A stretch of 64,000 nucleotides of DNA from Oscillospiraceae bacterium (GTDB lineage: Bacteria > Bacillota > Clostridia > Oscillospirales > Acutalibacteraceae), in assembly GCA_015065585.1 (NCBI GenBank), contig SVQC01000001.1, forward strand, positions 1 to 64,000. The letters are read 5' to 3'. Of the stretch, positions 42,957 through 53,424 are shown in pieces. Each line of letters begins with the position of its first letter. Positions within the stretch are counted from its first letter, which is position 1. The notes beneath the pieces are model-generated. The model did not search any database. It worked only from the letters and a program-made list of their open reading frames with translations, and was not told the DNA's origin. The translations under genes and the position numbers were made by a program.

Positions 42957-43268
42957 ATGGCAGTAAAAGAAAAGATTCGTATCAGAATCAAAGGTTACGA
43001 CCACGCGCTTGTAGACCAGTCCGCAGAAAAGATTGTGGAAACCGCTAAACGTACAGGTGCAAGAGTATCGGGTCCTGTCCCGCTACCTACCGAAAAGGAA
43101 GTTGTAACTATCCTTCGTGCAGTTCACAAGTATAAAGATTCTCGTGAACAGTTCGAAACCAGAACTCATAAGAGACTCATAGACGTAATCAGACCTTCCA
43201 ACAAAACTGTTGAAGCTTTGACCGGTCTTGAGCTTCCCGCCGGCGTTGAGATTGAAATTAAACTTTAA
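42957..43268 (+). CDS. rpsJ: 30S ribosomal protein S10
   Basis: 103 residues from the ATG at 42957, preceded by AAGGAGG; the in-frame ATGs upstream (42897, 42900) fall in the leader RNA and are rejected. Family features: [29 protein letters not shown] and [16 protein letters not shown]. It binds 16S rRNA in the 30S head and, as NusE, takes part in antitermination. First gene of the ribosomal cluster. Confidence 0.97.
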   Translation: MAVKEKIRIRIKGYDHALVDQSAEKIVETAKRTGARVSGPVPLPTEKEVVTILRAVHKYKDSREQFETRTHKRLIDVIRPSNKTVEALTGLELPAGVEIEIKL

Positions 43269-43330
43269 TCTTAGCCGTCAGTGGTCATGTTGGGCAACCC
43301 CCAACCAATAACTACAAGGAGGAAAATAAA

Positions 43331-43960
43331 ATGCAAAAAGCAATTGTAGGCAAGAAGCTTGGCATGACTCAGCTTTTTGACGCAAACGGTAATGTCATTC
43401 CCGTAACTGTTATCGAAGCAGGTCCCTGCGTAATCTCTCAGAAGAAGACGGTTGAAAATGACGGTTATGAAGCAGTACAGATTGGCTACGGCGATCTTAA
43501 GGCTTCTAAAGTAAATAAGCCCATGAAGGGCCACTTCGCAAAAGGCGATGTTGCTCCGAAGAAAGTTCTTCGTGAGTTCCGCTTCGATGATACCAGCACT
43601 ATGAACGTTGGTGACATCATTAAAGCTGATATATTCGCTGAAGGCGATGCAGTAGATGTAAGAGGTACTTCTAAAGGTAAAGGCTATGCCGGTGTTGTAA
43701 AGCGTTGGAACTTTAGCCGTCTTAAAGAATCTCACGGTACCGGCCCTGTACATCGTCACGGCGGTTCACTCGGTGTTATTGACCCCGCTCGTGTTTTCAA
43801 GGGAAAGAAAATGGCTGGTCACTTAGGTAATGAACGCGTAACCGTTCAGAACCTCAGTGTAGTAAAAGTAGATGCTGAGAATAACATCATCGCTGTTAAG
43901 GGCGCCGTTCCCGGTCCCAAGGGTGGAATTGTTATTCTTTTTGACAGCGTGAAAGCCTAA
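43331..43960 (+). CDS. rplC: 50S ribosomal protein L3
   Basis: 209 residues. It begins QKAIVGKKLGMTQLFDANG and contains the conserved RHGGSLGVIDPARVFKGKKMAGHLGNERVTVQNL loop that reaches the peptidyl transferase centre. An early assembly protein of the 50S subunit. AAGGAGG stands upstream; the gap from rpsJ is 62 bases. Confidence 0.97.
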   Translation: MQKAIVGKKLGMTQLFDANGNVIPVTVIEAGPCVISQKKTVENDGYEAVQIGYGDLKASKVNKPMKGHFAKGDVAPKKVLREFRFDDTSTMNVGDIIKADIFAEGDAVDVRGTSKGKGYAGVVKRWNFSRLKESHGTGPVHRHGGSLGVIDPARVFKGKKMAGHLGNERVTVQNLSVVKVDAENNIIAVKGAVPGPKGGIVILFDSVKA

Positions 43961-43979
43961 GGGAAAGGAGAACTGAATT

Positions 43980-44603
43980 ATGCCTAATGTAGTTGTTTTA
44001 GATATGGCTGGCAAAAATGTGGGCGAAATCACATTAAGCGATGCCATCTTCGCAATTGAGCCTAATGCTGCAGTAATGCATCAGGCTGTAGTTAATTACC
44101 TGGCTAATCAGCGTCAGGGCACCCAGTCTACCTTAACCCGTAGCGAAGTTTCCGGTGGCGGTAAGAAGCCTTGGAGACAGAAGGGCACAGGTCACGCTAG
44201 ACAGGGCTCCACAAGAGCTCCTCAGTGGATTCACGGTGGTATCGTACATGCACCGAAGCCTCGCGACTATTCTTATGATTTAAATAAGAAGGTTAAGAAG
44301 CTTGCACTTAAATCTGCTCTTTCCGATAAGGTTATTTCCGGTGGTCTCATCGTTCTTGATGAGTTCAAGGTAGAAACCTATAAAACCAAAACTGTTGTTG
44401 ATTGCCTTAAGGCCATCAATGCCGGCAAGAAAACTCTTATCGTTCTTGAAGACAACAATAGTTTTGCAGTTAAGAGTTGCGCAAACATTCCCGGTGTGAA
44501 GACTGCTCAGGTCAATACCATCAACACTTACGATATTCTCTACGCTGATACCCTTGTTATTGCTAAGGGCGCCGTAGGAAAAATTGAGGAGGTGTACGCA
44601 TAA
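43980..44603 (+). CDS. rplD: 50S ribosomal protein L4
   Basis: 207 residues. The internal extended loop [25 protein letters not shown] is the part that lines the exit tunnel. In E. coli L4 also represses its own S10 operon through the leader; whether that applies to the leader found here is unknown. The stop overlaps the rplW start (TAATG). Confidence 0.97.
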   Translation: MPNVVVLDMAGKNVGEITLSDAIFAIEPNAAVMHQAVVNYLANQRQGTQSTLTRSEVSGGGKKPWRQKGTGHARQGSTRAPQWIHGGIVHAPKPRDYSYDLNKKVKKLALKSALSDKVISGGLIVLDEFKVETYKTKTVVDCLKAINAGKKTLIVLEDNNSFAVKSCANIPGVKTAQVNTINTYDILYADTLVIAKGAVGKIEEVYA

Positions 44604-44896
44604 TGAAAACCGCACAGGATATCATTATTGCTCCGGTTATTACCGAGAAAAGTATGTCTGGCATTGCCGACAAGAAATACACCTTCAAAGTAGCAAAAGA
44701 TGCTAATAAGGTTGAAATTGCAAAAGCTGTTGAAGAAATCTTCAAAGTAAAGGTTGCTAAAGTAAACACAATAAGCGTTCGTGGTCAGGCTCGTCGTATG
44801 GGCCGCTACTCCGGCTATACTTCTTCTTGGAAGAAAGCAATTGTTACTTTGAAAGCGGATTCAAAGACTATCGAGTTCTTTGACGGTCTTATGTAA
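44603..44896 (+). CDS. rplW: 50S ribosomal protein L23
   Basis: 97 residues. It begins with IIIAPVITEKSM, the family start, and has KVNTISVRGQARRMGRYSGYTSSWKKAIVTL. It sits at the tunnel exit and docks trigger factor and SRP. Coupled to rplD by a 1-base overlap. Confidence 0.97.
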   Translation: MKTAQDIIIAPVITEKSMSGIADKKYTFKVAKDANKVEIAKAVEEIFKVKVAKVNTISVRGQARRMGRYSGYTSSWKKAIVTLKADSKTIEFFDGLM

Positions 44897-44982
44897 TCCA
44901 AGTGCCTAGAAGCGTATGCTTCAGGTGATGTATGAAGTTGAAAATCAACTTCGCTAAGCCTAAATAGGAGAGTGAATAAAAA
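44897..44982 (+). other. Structured spacer between rplW and rplB
   Basis: Two hairpins, GAAGC-GTAT-GCTTC (44909-44922) and GAAGTTG-AAAAT-CAACTTC (44934-44952), lie in an 86-base gap inside an operon where most gaps are under 30 bases. Neither is followed by a T run, so termination is unlikely; RNA processing or stability is possible. Confidence 0.5.
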
Positions 44983-45816
44983 ATGGCAATAAAGCATTAT
45001 AAGCCGACTACTCCGGGCCGTCGTGGTATGACCAGTATGGATTATTCCGTACTTTCTGACGTAAAACCCGAGAGAAGCTTACTTGAGCCTTTAAAGAAAA
45101 ACGCCGGCCGTAACAGCTACGGTCGCATCACCGTTCGCCATCGTGGCGGCGGTAATCGCAGAAAGTACAGAGTTATAGATTTCAAGAGAGACCTTATCGG
45201 TATACCCGCTACTGTTCTTACTCTTGAGTATGACCCTAACAGATCTGCATTTATCGCACTTGTACAGTACGATAATGAAAATAAGGAAAAACGCTACATT
45301 ATAGCACCTGTTGGCCTTAAGGTTGGCGATGTTATAGTAAGCGGTCCCGAAGCCGATATTAAACCCGGTAACGCGCTTCCTCTTGCCAACATTCCTGTTG
45401 GTACCTTTATCCACAACGTTGAACTTTATTCCGGACGCGGTGCTCAGCTTGCTCGTTCTGCAGGTAACATGGCACAGCTTATGGCTAAAGAAAATGGAAT
45501 GGCACTTCTTCGTTTGCCTTCCGGCGAACTCAGAAACGTACCTGTAAACTGTATGGCTACCATCGGTCAGGTAAGTAATCCTGAGCACAGCAACATCAAC
45601 TACGGTAAAGCCGGTCGTAAGCGTCACATGGGTTGGCGTCCTACCGTTAGAGGTTCTGTAATGAACCCCTGCGATCACCCTCACGGTGGTGGTGAAGGTA
45701 GAGCTCCTATCGGACGTCCAGGTCCTGTAACTCCTTGGGGCAAACCTGCTCTTGGTTACAAGACTCGTAAGAAACACAAATCGACCGATAAGTATATCGT
45801 AAAGCGTCGTAAGTAA
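44983..45816 (+). CDS. rplB: 50S ribosomal protein L2
   Basis: 277 residues. Conserved ends are present: [14 protein letters not shown] at the start and the catalytic-centre region [35 protein letters not shown] near the end, with the essential His. Needed for subunit joining and peptidyl transfer. Confidence 0.98.
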   Translation: MAIKHYKPTTPGRRGMTSMDYSVLSDVKPERSLLEPLKKNAGRNSYGRITVRHRGGGNRRKYRVIDFKRDLIGIPATVLTLEYDPNRSAFIALVQYDNENKEKRYIIAPVGLKVGDVIVSGPEADIKPGNALPLANIPVGTFIHNVELYSGRGAQLARSAGNMAQLMAKENGMALLRLPSGELRNVPVNCMATIGQVSNPEHSNINYGKAGRKRHMGWRPTVRGSVMNPCDHPHGGGEGRAPIGRPGPVTPWGKPALGYKTRKKHKSTDKYIVKRRK

Positions 45817-45839
45817 GTCAGACGAAAGGAGATAAAATT

Positions 45840-46112
45840 ATGGGTAGAAGCGTAAAAAAGGGCCCCTTTGTGCAGCCCGTTCTTATGAAAAGAATTCAGG
45901 AGATGAATGCTGCCGGTGAGAAGAGAGTTCTCAAAACCTGGAGTCGTTCATCCACCATATTCCCCGATTTCGTCGGACACACCATCGCAGTTCACGACGG
46001 TCGCAAACATGTTCCGGTTTATGTTACTGAGGATATGGTAGGTCACAAACTCGGTGAGTTTGCTCCAACCAGAACCTTTAAGGGCCATGCCGGTGCAAAG
46101 ACCACAAAGTAA
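45840..46112 (+). CDS. rpsS: 30S ribosomal protein S19
   Basis: 90 residues: [18 protein letters not shown] at the start and [30 protein letters not shown] in the middle. It lies in the 30S head next to S13. GAAAGGAG stands before the ATG. Confidence 0.97.
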   Translation: MGRSVKKGPFVQPVLMKRIQEMNAAGEKRVLKTWSRSSTIFPDFVGHTIAVHDGRKHVPVYVTEDMVGHKLGEFAPTRTFKGHAGAKTTK

Positions 46113-46134
46113 GCGGCGAAAGGAGAGTTTAATT

Positions 46135-46473
46135 ATGGAAGCTAGAGCAATACTTAAATATGCTCGCATTTCACCGCGTAAGGTGAAGATAGTGATGGAC
46201 CTCATTCGCAATCAAGATGCAGACAAAGCAATGGCTATTCTCAAGTTCACTCCTAAGTCAGCTTGTGAGTATCTCGAAAAGCTTTTAGCTTCTGCAATTG
46301 CTAATGCAGAAAACAATCATCACATGGATGTTTCTAAGCTCTATGTAGCAGAATGTTTTGTATGTCCCGGTCCTACTTTAAAGCGTATTCGTCCTAAGGA
46401 CCACGGCCGTGCTCACAGAATTTTAAAGAGAACATCACACATGACAATCGTTCTTAAAGAACGCGAGGATTAA
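46135..46473 (+). CDS. rplV: 50S ribosomal protein L22
   Basis: 112 residues from the ATG at 46135, which has AAAGGAG upstream; an open extension back to 46054 overlaps rpsS and is rejected. It contains [21 protein letters not shown] and the tunnel-lining hairpin [18 protein letters not shown], where macrolide-resistance changes occur in other species. Confidence 0.97.
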   Translation: MEARAILKYARISPRKVKIVMDLIRNQDADKAMAILKFTPKSACEYLEKLLASAIANAENNHHMDVSKLYVAECFVCPGPTLKRIRPKDHGRAHRILKRTSHMTIVLKERED

Positions 46474-46485
46474 GGAGGTTAGACT

Positions 46486-47094
46486 ATGGGCCAGAAAGTT
46501 AATCCACACGGATTTCGTGTTGGCGTAATTAAAAACTGGGATTCCCGTTGGTATGCCAAGGATAATGTCTTCGGAGATACTTTGGTTGAGGACTATAACC
46601 TCCGTAAGTACCTTAAAAAGACACTTCAGTCCGCAGGCGTTCCTAAAATTGAAATTGAACGCAGTGCGTCCAAGGTCAGAATCCACATTCATTGTGCAAA
46701 ACCCGGTATGGTCATCGGCAGAAACGGTGCTGAAATTGAAAAGCTCCGTCTTACCTGCGAAAAAATGCTTGGTAAAACCTGCACAATCAATATTGTAGAA
46801 ATCAAAAATCCGGATATGGATGCTCAGCTTGTTGCTGAAAACATCGCTGTTCAGCTTGAAAAGCGTGTTTCCTTCCGCCGTGCAATGAAAATGGCTATTG
46901 GCCGTTCAATGAAATTCGGCGCTAAGGGTATTAAAATTACCGTTTCCGGTCGTCTCGGCGGTAGAGAAATCGCCGGTGCCGAAACCTATCATGAGGGTAC
47001 TATCCCGCTGCAGACTCTTCGTGCTGATATCGATTACGGTTTTGCAGAGGCAGCTACTACCTATGGCCGTCTTGGCGTAAAGGTATGGCTTTAG
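46486..47094 (+). CDS. rpsC: 30S ribosomal protein S3
   Basis: 202 residues, slightly short because the C-terminal tail is truncated relative to the E. coli protein. The KH domain contains [15 protein letters not shown]; the C-terminal domain has [31 protein letters not shown]. It lines the mRNA entry channel. Confidence 0.97.
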   Translation: MGQKVNPHGFRVGVIKNWDSRWYAKDNVFGDTLVEDYNLRKYLKKTLQSAGVPKIEIERSASKVRIHIHCAKPGMVIGRNGAEIEKLRLTCEKMLGKTCTINIVEIKNPDMDAQLVAENIAVQLEKRVSFRRAMKMAIGRSMKFGAKGIKITVSGRLGGREIAGAETYHEGTIPLQTLRADIDYGFAEAATTYGRLGVKVWL

Positions 47095-47153
47095 AAGGGT
47101 GAAATCCTTCATGATGTTAAGAAAACATCTAAGAAGGAAGGGGGATCCCGCTA

Positions 47154-47576
47154 ATGTTATTACCTAAGCGCGTTAAATACCGCAGAGTTCAGCGTGGCCG
47201 TATGACAGGTAAAGCTTCCAGAGGTACTACTATCTCTCACGGACAGTTTGGTCTTCAGGCTCTTGAACCGGCGTGGATCACTTCAAACCAGATAGAAGCT
47301 GCCCGTATTGCTATGACTCGTTACATTAAGCGTGGCGGTCAGGTATGGATTAAAATCTTCCCGGATAAGCCTATCACAGCAAAGCCTGCTGAAACTCGAA
47401 TGGGTTCCGGTAAAGGTTCTCCTGAATATTGGGTTGCTGTTGTTAAACCCGGCCGCATTATGTTCGAGATTGGCGGAGTTTCCGAAGAGCTTGCTCAGGA
47501 AGCTATGCGTCTCGCTGCCAACAAACTTCCTATCAAATGTAAGTTTGTAACTAAGGAAATGGATGGTGAGCAGTAA
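47154..47576 (+). CDS. rplP: 50S ribosomal protein L16
   Basis: 140 residues: [23 protein letters not shown] at the start and [24 protein letters not shown] in the middle. It binds near the A-site tRNA. A 59-base spacer with a small hairpin separates it from rpsC. The stop overlaps rpmC by one base (TAATG). Confidence 0.97.
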   Translation: MLLPKRVKYRRVQRGRMTGKASRGTTISHGQFGLQALEPAWITSNQIEAARIAMTRYIKRGGQVWIKIFPDKPITAKPAETRMGSGKGSPEYWVAVVKPGRIMFEIGGVSEELAQEAMRLAANKLPIKCKFVTKEMDGEQ

Positions 47577-47779
47577 TGAATACTAAGGAAATCAGAGAAT
47601 TAACCATCGCTGAGCTGAATGAAAAGCTTGGTAAGCTTAAGGAAGAATTATTCAATCTCCGTTTCCAGCTCGCTATCAATCAGCTCGACAATCCTATGCG
47701 CATCACTGAGGTTAAGAAGGACATTGCACGTGTTAAAACAATAATTCGTGAAAAAGAACTTCTTGACTCCAAGGCATAA
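47576..47779 (+). CDS. rpmC: 50S ribosomal protein L29
   Basis: 67 residues, two helices: [30 protein letters not shown] and the conserved [21 protein letters not shown]. Located at the tunnel exit beside L23. Confidence 0.96.
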   Translation: MNTKEIRELTIAELNEKLGKLKEELFNLRFQLAINQLDNPMRITEVKKDIARVKTIIREKELLDSKA

Positions 47780-47799
47780 GGAAGAGGGAGGGTAATCTA

Positions 47800-48057
47800 A
47801 TGAGCGAAAGAAACCTTCGTAAAACAAGAGTAGGTAAGGTTGTAAGTAATAAAATGGATAAAACCGTTGTTGTTGCTATTGAAGATAACGTAAAACACCC
47901 ACTCTACAAGAAGATTATTAAAAACACTATTAAGCTTAAGGCCCATGATGAAAACAACACCTGCAATATCGGTGACAGAGTTCTTATTATGGAAACCAGA
48001 CCGCTCTCCAAGGATAAGAATTGGCGTGTGGTTGAGATTATCGAAAAAGCTTTGTAG
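47800..48057 (+). CDS. rpsQ: 30S ribosomal protein S17
   Basis: 85 residues with the OB-fold pattern [32 protein letters not shown] and [24 protein letters not shown] primary 16S rRNA binding protein. Confidence 0.96.
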   Translation: MSERNLRKTRVGKVVSNKMDKTVVVAIEDNVKHPLYKKIIKNTIKLKAHDENNTCNIGDRVLIMETRPLSKDKNWRVVEIIEKAL

Positions 48058-48078
48058 TCTGTTAAGGAGGAAACCACT

Positions 48079-48447
48079 GTGATACAGCAACAGAGTTACC
48101 TTAAGGTTGCCGACAATACCGGTGCTAAAGAAATTATGTGCATTCGTGTACTCGGCGGCTCTAGAAGAAGGTATGCCAATATCGGCGATGTAATCGTTGC
48201 TTCTGTTAAAAAGGCCACTCCCGGTGGTACTGTTAAGAAGGGCGATGTAGTAAAGGCAGTTGTAGTTCGTTCTGCAAAAGGTCTTCGCCGCAATGATGGC
48301 ACTTATATCAGATTTGATGAGAACGCTGCCGTTATCATCCGTGAGGATAAAAACCCCCGCGGAACCCGTATTTTCGGACCGGTAGCCCGTGAGCTTCGTG
48401 ATAAGGACTATACCAAAATCCTTTCCCTTGCTCCCGAAGTACTTTAA
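48079..48447 (+). CDS. rplN: 50S ribosomal protein L14
   Basis: 122 residues beginning at a GTG ([28 protein letters not shown]) with AAGGAGG upstream. Contains [27 protein letters not shown]. It lies at the subunit interface and contacts the silencing factor RsfS in other bacteria. Confidence 0.97.
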   Translation: MIQQQSYLKVADNTGAKEIMCIRVLGGSRRRYANIGDVIVASVKKATPGGTVKKGDVVKAVVVRSAKGLRRNDGTYIRFDENAAVIIREDKNPRGTRIFGPVARELRDKDYTKILSLAPEVL

Positions 48448-48462
48448 TGGAGGATGAACACA

Positions 48463-48777
48463 ATGAACATTAAAACTGGTGATACTGTAGTTCTCCTCAC
48501 CGGAGACGAAAAATACCGTGGCAAAAGCGGTAAGGTTCTCGAAGTAAGCCCCAAAGAAGGTAAGGTTATTGTTGAAGGTCTTAATGTTGTTAAGAAACAT
48601 ATGAAACCCCGCAAGGCCGGTGACCCTTCCGGTATTATTGAGACCGAAAGCGCTATCTATGCATCTAAGGTACAGCTTGTTTGCCCCAAATGCGGCGAAC
48701 CCACCCGCGTAGGCGTTAAAATCTACGAAGATGGTAAAAAAGACCGTATGTGCAAGAAGTGCAAAGAAACATTTTAA
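48463..48777 (+). CDS. rplX: 50S ribosomal protein L24, zinc-ribbon form
   Basis: 104 residues from the ATG at 48463; the ATG at 48454 abuts its GGAGG and is rejected. KOW motif: IKTGDTVVLLTGDEKYRGKSGKVLEVSPKEGKVIVEG. The C-terminal part has CPKC...CKKC, a likely zinc ribbon that many L24 proteins lack. An assembly initiator near the tunnel exit. Confidence 0.96.
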   Translation: MNIKTGDTVVLLTGDEKYRGKSGKVLEVSPKEGKVIVEGLNVVKKHMKPRKAGDPSGIIETESAIYASKVQLVCPKCGEPTRVGVKIYEDGKKDRMCKKCKETF

Positions 48778-48796
48778 CGAGTAAGGAGGACATGAC

Positions 48797-49336
48797 ATGT
48801 CATTAATGAGAGAAGAATATGTAAATTCTATTGCTCCCGCATTGATGAAGAAATTCAATTACAAGAGCGTCATGCAGATTCCGAAGCTCGATAAAGTTGT
48901 AATCAATGTTGGACTCGGCGAAGCAAAAGATAACCCAAAGGCTATCGATGCTGCTATCGCTGATTTAAGCAAAATCACCGGTCAGAAGGCTATTCCCTGT
49001 GTAGCTAAGAAGTCGGTTGCGAACTTCAAACTTCGTGCAGGACAGCCCATCGGTGTAAAAGTTACTCTCAGAGGTGAGAGAATGTATGAGTTCGTTGAGC
49101 GTTTGTTCAATGCAGCTCTTCCCAGAGTAAGAGACTTCAGAGGTATTAATCCTAACTCTTTCGACGGCCGCGGAAATTATTCTATGGGCGTTAAAGAACA
49201 GTTGATTTTCCCTGAAATCGAATTTGATAAGATCGACAAGGTTCGCGGTATGGATATCAACTTTATTACTACAGCGAAAACCGACGAAGAAGCCCGTGAG
49301 TTGCTTTCTCTTATGGGTGCTCCGTTTGCGAAATAA
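48797..49336 (+). CDS. rplE: 50S ribosomal protein L5
   Basis: 179 residues: [18 protein letters not shown] at the start, [20 protein letters not shown] in the middle, and a [18 protein letters not shown] segment. It binds 5S rRNA in the central protuberance. Confidence 0.98.
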   Translation: MSLMREEYVNSIAPALMKKFNYKSVMQIPKLDKVVINVGLGEAKDNPKAIDAAIADLSKITGQKAIPCVAKKSVANFKLRAGQPIGVKVTLRGERMYEFVERLFNAALPRVRDFRGINPNSFDGRGNYSMGVKEQLIFPEIEFDKIDKVRGMDINFITTAKTDEEARELLSLMGAPFAK

Positions 49337-49348
49337 GGAGAATAGATT

Positions 49349-49534
49349 ATGGCTAAAACATCTATGAAAATAAAACAGGCACGTCCTGCCAAATTTTCAA
49401 CCAGAGCATACAGCAGATGCAAAATCTGCGGACGCCCCCACGCTTATCTTCGCAAATACGGTATTTGCCGTATCTGTTTCAGAGAACTCGCTTATAAGGG
49501 TGAAATCCCCGGCGTGACAAAGGCAAGCTGGTAA
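49349..49534 (+). CDS. rpsN: 30S ribosomal protein S14, zinc-binding type Z
   Basis: 61 residues, the short form. Two CxxC pairs (CKIC and CRIC in [26 protein letters not shown]) bind zinc. Located in the 30S head. Confidence 0.97.
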   Translation: MAKTSMKIKQARPAKFSTRAYSRCKICGRPHAYLRKYGICRICFRELAYKGEIPGVTKASW

Positions 49535-49560
49535 AAGCAACAGAAAAGGAGGTTGACGGC

Positions 49561-49959
49561 ATGCAAATCACCGATACTATAGCCGATATGCTTACAAGAA
49601 TTCGTAACGCTTCTTCGGCAAAACATGATTCGGTAGATATCCCTGCGTCAAATGTTAAAAAAGCAATTGCTCAGATTTTACTTGACGAAGGATATATTAC
49701 AAGCTTTCAGGTTATTGAAGACGGAAAGCAGGGCATGATTCATATCGTACTGAAGTATGGCCCGAAAAAATCTCAGATCATTACCGGAATCCGCAGAGTT
49801 TCCAAGCCCGGTTTGAGAATTTACACCAATGTTGAGGATATGCCGAAGGTTATGAGAGGCCTTGGCATCGCAATCCTTTCCACCTCTAAGGGTATTTTGA
49901 CAGATAAGCAGGCTCGCAGCGCAAACGTAGGCGGCGAAGTTCTCGCTTATATCTGGTAA
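49561..49959 (+). CDS. rpsH: 30S ribosomal protein S8
   Basis: 132 residues: [34 protein letters not shown] at the start and the conserved [22 protein letters not shown] end. It binds the central domain of 16S rRNA and, in E. coli, its own spc mRNA. Confidence 0.97.
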   Translation: MQITDTIADMLTRIRNASSAKHDSVDIPASNVKKAIAQILLDEGYITSFQVIEDGKQGMIHIVLKYGPKKSQIITGIRRVSKPGLRIYTNVEDMPKVMRGLGIAILSTSKGILTDKQARSANVGGEVLAYIW

Positions 49960-49973
49960 GGAGGTGCTTCAGG

Positions 49974-50522
49974 ATGTCTCGTATTGGAAAGAAACCCATT
50001 GCTATTCCTGCAGGCGTTGAAGTTAAATTAAACGGCAACGAAATGACCGTTAAGGGTCCTAAGGGCGAACTTAAGAGCGCTCTCCGTCCTGAAATGGAAA
50101 TTGTAATTGAGAATAGCGAAATTATTGTTAAGCGTCCCAATGACGACCAATTAAACCGTTCTCTCCACGGTCTTACACGTACACTTATCGCCAATATGGT
50201 TGAGGGTGTTACCGAAGGCTTTAAGAAAGAACTTGATGTAAACGGTGTTGGTTATCGTGTTCAGAAGCAGGGTAAAAATCTTGTTATGAACCTTGGATAT
50301 TCCCATCAGGTTATCGTAGAAGAACCTGCCGGTATTACTATTGATGTACCCGGCCCCAACAAGATTATTGTTAGCGGTTCCGATAAACAGGCAGTAGGCC
50401 AGTTGGCAGCTCAGATTCGCGAAAAACGTCCCCCCGAGCCTTACAAGGGCAAAGGTATCAAGTATGTGGATGAGCATATCCGCCGCAAAGAAGGTAAAGC
50501 CGCTAAGGGCGCAAAGAAATAA
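49974..50522 (+). CDS. rplF: 50S ribosomal protein L6
   Basis: 182 residues: [32 protein letters not shown] at the start and the C-terminal [13 protein letters not shown]-type motif ([26 protein letters not shown]). Lies near the factor-binding site. Confidence 0.97.
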   Translation: MSRIGKKPIAIPAGVEVKLNGNEMTVKGPKGELKSALRPEMEIVIENSEIIVKRPNDDQLNRSLHGLTRTLIANMVEGVTEGFKKELDVNGVGYRVQKQGKNLVMNLGYSHQVIVEEPAGITIDVPGPNKIIVSGSDKQAVGQLAAQIREKRPPEPYKGKGIKYVDEHIRRKEGKAAKGAKK

Positions 50523-50543
50523 TTTAAAAGGAGTGTATTTTAA

Positions 50544-50903
50544 ATGGTTACTAGACCAGATTCTAACAAGGCACGTCTTAAGCGTCACCTTCGTGTGCGT
50601 AGCAAGATAAGCGGTACTGCTGAGTGCCCGCGCCTTGATGTATTCCGCTCCAACAGCAACATTTACGCCCAGCTCATCGATGATGTTAACGGTGTTACTT
50701 TAGCTTCCGCTTCTACCGTTGAAAAAGATTTTGACGGTGCAACCGGTAATAAAGAAGCAGCCCGTAAAGTTGGACAGATAATTGCTAAACGCGCTCTTGA
50801 TAAAGGTATTGAGTGCTGCGTTTTCGACCGTGGTGGTTATATTTACCATGGTCGTGTCTTGGAGCTTGCCGAAGGTGCCCGTGAGGGCGGCCTCAAGTTC
50901 TAA
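50544..50903 (+). CDS. rplR: 50S ribosomal protein L18
   Basis: 119 residues: [37 protein letters not shown] and a C-terminal [24 protein letters not shown]. It binds 5S rRNA with L5. Confidence 0.97.
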   Translation: MVTRPDSNKARLKRHLRVRSKISGTAECPRLDVFRSNSNIYAQLIDDVNGVTLASASTVEKDFDGATGNKEAARKVGQIIAKRALDKGIECCVFDRGGYIYHGRVLELAEGAREGGLKF

Positions 50904-50922
50904 ATGAAGAGGAGGAATACTT

Positions 50923-51426
50923 TTGGCTACTAATTTTGACACTAATAATGTAGAATTACAGGAGCGCGTAGTTGCTATCAACCGCGTATCTAAAACCGTT
51001 AAGGGCGGTCGTATTATGAAATTCTCCGCTTTAGTTGTTGTCGGCGACGGCAATGGCAGAGTAGGCTTCGGCCTCGGTAAAGCAGGCGAAGTTCCGGATG
51101 CGATTCGCAAGGGAATTGAAGATGCTAAGAAAAACATGATTACTGTTGCTCTTAAAGGCACTACTATTCCTCATGAAATCGTAGGCGAGTTCGGTGCAGG
51201 CCGCGTACTTTTAAAGCCTGCTGCAACCGGTACCGGCGTTATTGCCGGCGGACCTGTTCGTGCCGTACTTGAGACCGTTGGTATTAAAGATATTCGTACC
51301 AAGGCCCTTCGTTCAAACAATCCCTGTAACGTTGTAAGAGCTACTATCGCAGGTCTTGCTGCACTTCGCAATGCTGAAGAAGTTGCTGCTATCCGCGGTA
51401 AGTCAGTTAAAGAAATCGTAGGTTAA
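50923..51426 (+). CDS. rpsE: 30S ribosomal protein S5
   Basis: 167 residues. The start is an unusual TTG at 50923 with GGAGG seven bases upstream; no ATG precedes the conserved [40 protein letters not shown] region in frame. It guards decoding accuracy and lines the mRNA entry site. Confidence 0.97.
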   Translation: MATNFDTNNVELQERVVAINRVSKTVKGGRIMKFSALVVVGDGNGRVGFGLGKAGEVPDAIRKGIEDAKKNMITVALKGTTIPHEIVGEFGAGRVLLKPAATGTGVIAGGPVRAVLETVGIKDIRTKALRSNNPCNVVRATIAGLAALRNAEEVAAIRGKSVKEIVG

Positions 51427-51440
51427 GGAGGAGCAATGAA

Positions 51441-51617
51441 ATGGCACTTAAAGTTAAACTTGTAAAGAGCACAATCGGCTCCAAAAAAGACCAGATTGCT
51501 ACTGTAGCAGCTCTCGGACTCAAAAAAATAGGTGATGAATCTATTCAGCCCGATAATGCTTCTACTCAGGGCAAAATCAAAAAAGTCGTACACCTCGTTG
51601 AGGTGAGTGAAGCTTAA
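51441..51617 (+). CDS. rpmD: 50S ribosomal protein L30
   Basis: 58 residues, read directly from the ATG at 51441 with AAGGAGGAG upstream. It starts [30 protein letters not shown], the family pattern, and ends [12 protein letters not shown] before TAA at 51615-51617. Its position between S5 and L15 is the standard one. Confidence 0.95.
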   Translation: MALKVKLVKSTIGSKKDQIATVAALGLKKIGDESIQPDNASTQGKIKKVVHLVEVSEA

Positions 51618-51694
51618 TATAAGCTTCGATGTATATCCGTTGTTTAACGGAAAGAACGGAGAAAATTCCGTCACTAAGCAAGGAGGTGCGAAAA

Positions 51695-52135
51695 ATGAAA
51701 CTTCATGAATTATCCCCGGCTTTTGGCTCAACTAAAGAGGCAAAACGTATCGGTAGAGGTCATGGTTCCGGCAATGGTAAAACTGCCGGTAAAGGTCACA
51801 AGGGACAGAAGGCTCGTGCCGGTCACGGTATGAGACCTGGTTTTGAAGGCGGTCAGATGCCTCTCCAAAGACGTGTTCCGAAGCGTGGCTTCAATAACAT
51901 TTTTGCTGAAGAGGTTATAGCTATCAATGTTTCTGCTCTCAATGTTTTTGAGGACGGTGCTGTTGTAGATGCTGCCGCTTTGGCTGATAAGGGTATCGTG
52001 AAAAAGGCTTCTTACCCTGTAAAAGTACTCGGTAAAGGCGAAATCACTAAGAAACTTACTGTAAAGCTTAATGCTTTCTCTGTTTCTGCTGCTGAAAAAA
52101 TCGCTGCTGCCGGCGGAAAGACAGAGGTGATTTAA
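51695..52135 (+). CDS. rplO: 50S ribosomal protein L15
   Basis: 146 residues from the ATG at 51695 with AAGGAGG upstream; an open extension to 51629 is rejected. It starts [41 protein letters not shown], the glycine-rich family signature. A late assembly protein. secY begins two bases after the stop. Confidence 0.97.
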   Translation: MKLHELSPAFGSTKEAKRIGRGHGSGNGKTAGKGHKGQKARAGHGMRPGFEGGQMPLQRRVPKRGFNNIFAEEVIAINVSALNVFEDGAVVDAAALADKGIVKKASYPVKVLGKGEITKKLTVKLNAFSVSAAEKIAAAGGKTEVI

Positions 52136-52137
52136 CC

Positions 52138-53409
52138 GTGTTAGAAACTATTAGAAACGCCTGGGCTGTTAAAGATATCAGACGAAAAATACTTTTCACG
52201 GTTTTCATCCTGATTGTGTTCCGTATAGGTTCAGTAATTCCGGTTCCCTTTATTGACGTGGAAACCTTAAAAGAAGTTATGGTGGCTAACGTTGGTCTTA
52301 CCTCTATATCGGTATTGACCGGCGGCGCTCTTGACTACGGTGCAATATTTGCACTTTCGGTTACCCCGTACATTAACTCATCAATTATTATTCAGTTGTT
52401 ATCAGTTGCTATTCCTGCTCTTGAAAGACTTTCTAAAGAGGGTGAAGAGGGCAGAAAGAAGATTGCACAGATTACCCGTTATACAACAGTTATTCTTGCT
52501 CTTCTTCAGAGTACCGCTTTCTTCATTTATCTTAATTCCGAAGGTGTTAATTGTATTAACGCTAAGGGCGGTCTTGTATGGCTTGCTGGTGTGGTTGTGG
52601 TTCTTTGCCTTACTGCTGGTTCAACTCTTGTAATGTGGCTTGGCGAACAAATTGACGTAAAAGGTATCGGCAACGGTATTTCTATGATTTTGTTCAGCGG
52701 TATTATTGCTAGAGGTCCTCAGGCGGCAGAAGTACTTTGGAAAAACCTTTCCATTAATGCAGTTGCCGTTGTGGCTATCGTTGTACTTTTCCTTTTACTT
52801 ATTATGTTTGTTGTATGGATGACCGCTGCAGAACGCAGAATTCCCGTGCAGTATGCAAAGCGTGTAGTAGGTAATAAAATGTACGGCGGCCAAAACAGTC
52901 ATATTCCGATTAAAGTTAATATGTCAGGTGTTATGCCTGTAATATTTGCAAGCTCAATTTTGATGCTTCCTTCCATGATTATGGGCTTTATGAAGAATAC
53001 TGAAAACAGCTGGTATAAATTCTTCTCACTGTTCAGCACACAAGGTGTGTTCTATGCCATTATCTACTTTGTACTGATTATCGGTTTTGCATATTTTTAT
53101 GCTACCATTCAGTTCAATCCTGTAGAAATGACAAACAATCTTAGAAAGAACGGCGGTTCTATTCCTGGCATTCGTCCCGGCAAACCTACCACCGATTTTA
53201 TTTCTAAGATTTTGTCAAGAATTACTTTGATGGGTGCGTTTTTCCTGAGCGTTGTTGCAATACTTCCTATCGTTGTAGGTAGAATTGGTGCTATGAATAT
53301 TTCCCTTGGTGGTACTTCAATGCTCATTCTTGTAGGTGTTGCACTTGATACAGTTCAGAACCTTGAATCTCAGATGATGATGCGTCATTACAAGGGATTC
53401 CTTGATTAA
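52138..53409 (+). CDS. secY: Preprotein translocase subunit SecY
   Basis: 423 residues with ten membrane helices. The start is a GTG at 52138; GAGGTGAT in the end of rplO serves as its ribosome binding site. Family marks: PFIDVETL, VTPYINSSIIIQLLSVAIPALERLSKEGEEGRKK and the cytoplasmic-loop RRIPVQYAKR. It forms the SecYEG protein-conducting channel. Confidence 0.97.
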   Translation: MLETIRNAWAVKDIRRKILFTVFILIVFRIGSVIPVPFIDVETLKEVMVANVGLTSISVLTGGALDYGAIFALSVTPYINSSIIIQLLSVAIPALERLSKEGEEGRKKIAQITRYTTVILALLQSTAFFIYLNSEGVNCINAKGGLVWLAGVVVVLCLTAGSTLVMWLGEQIDVKGIGNGISMILFSGIIARGPQAAEVLWKNLSINAVAVVAIVVLFLLLIMFVVWMTAAERRIPVQYAKRVVGNKMYGGQNSHIPIKVNMSGVMPVIFASSILMLPSMIMGFMKNTENSWYKFFSLFSTQGVFYAIIYFVLIIGFAYFYATIQFNPVEMTNNLRKNGGSIPGIRPGKPTTDFISKILSRITLMGAFFLSVVAILPIVVGRIGAMNISLGGTSMLILVGVALDTVQNLESQMMMRHYKGFLD

Positions 53410-53424
53410 TAAAGGAGACCGAAT

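Noticed and set aside
47797-48858. 353-codon minus-strand frame across rpsQ-rplX
   Set aside because: It is antisense to three certain ribosomal genes; its length follows from their biased codon use.
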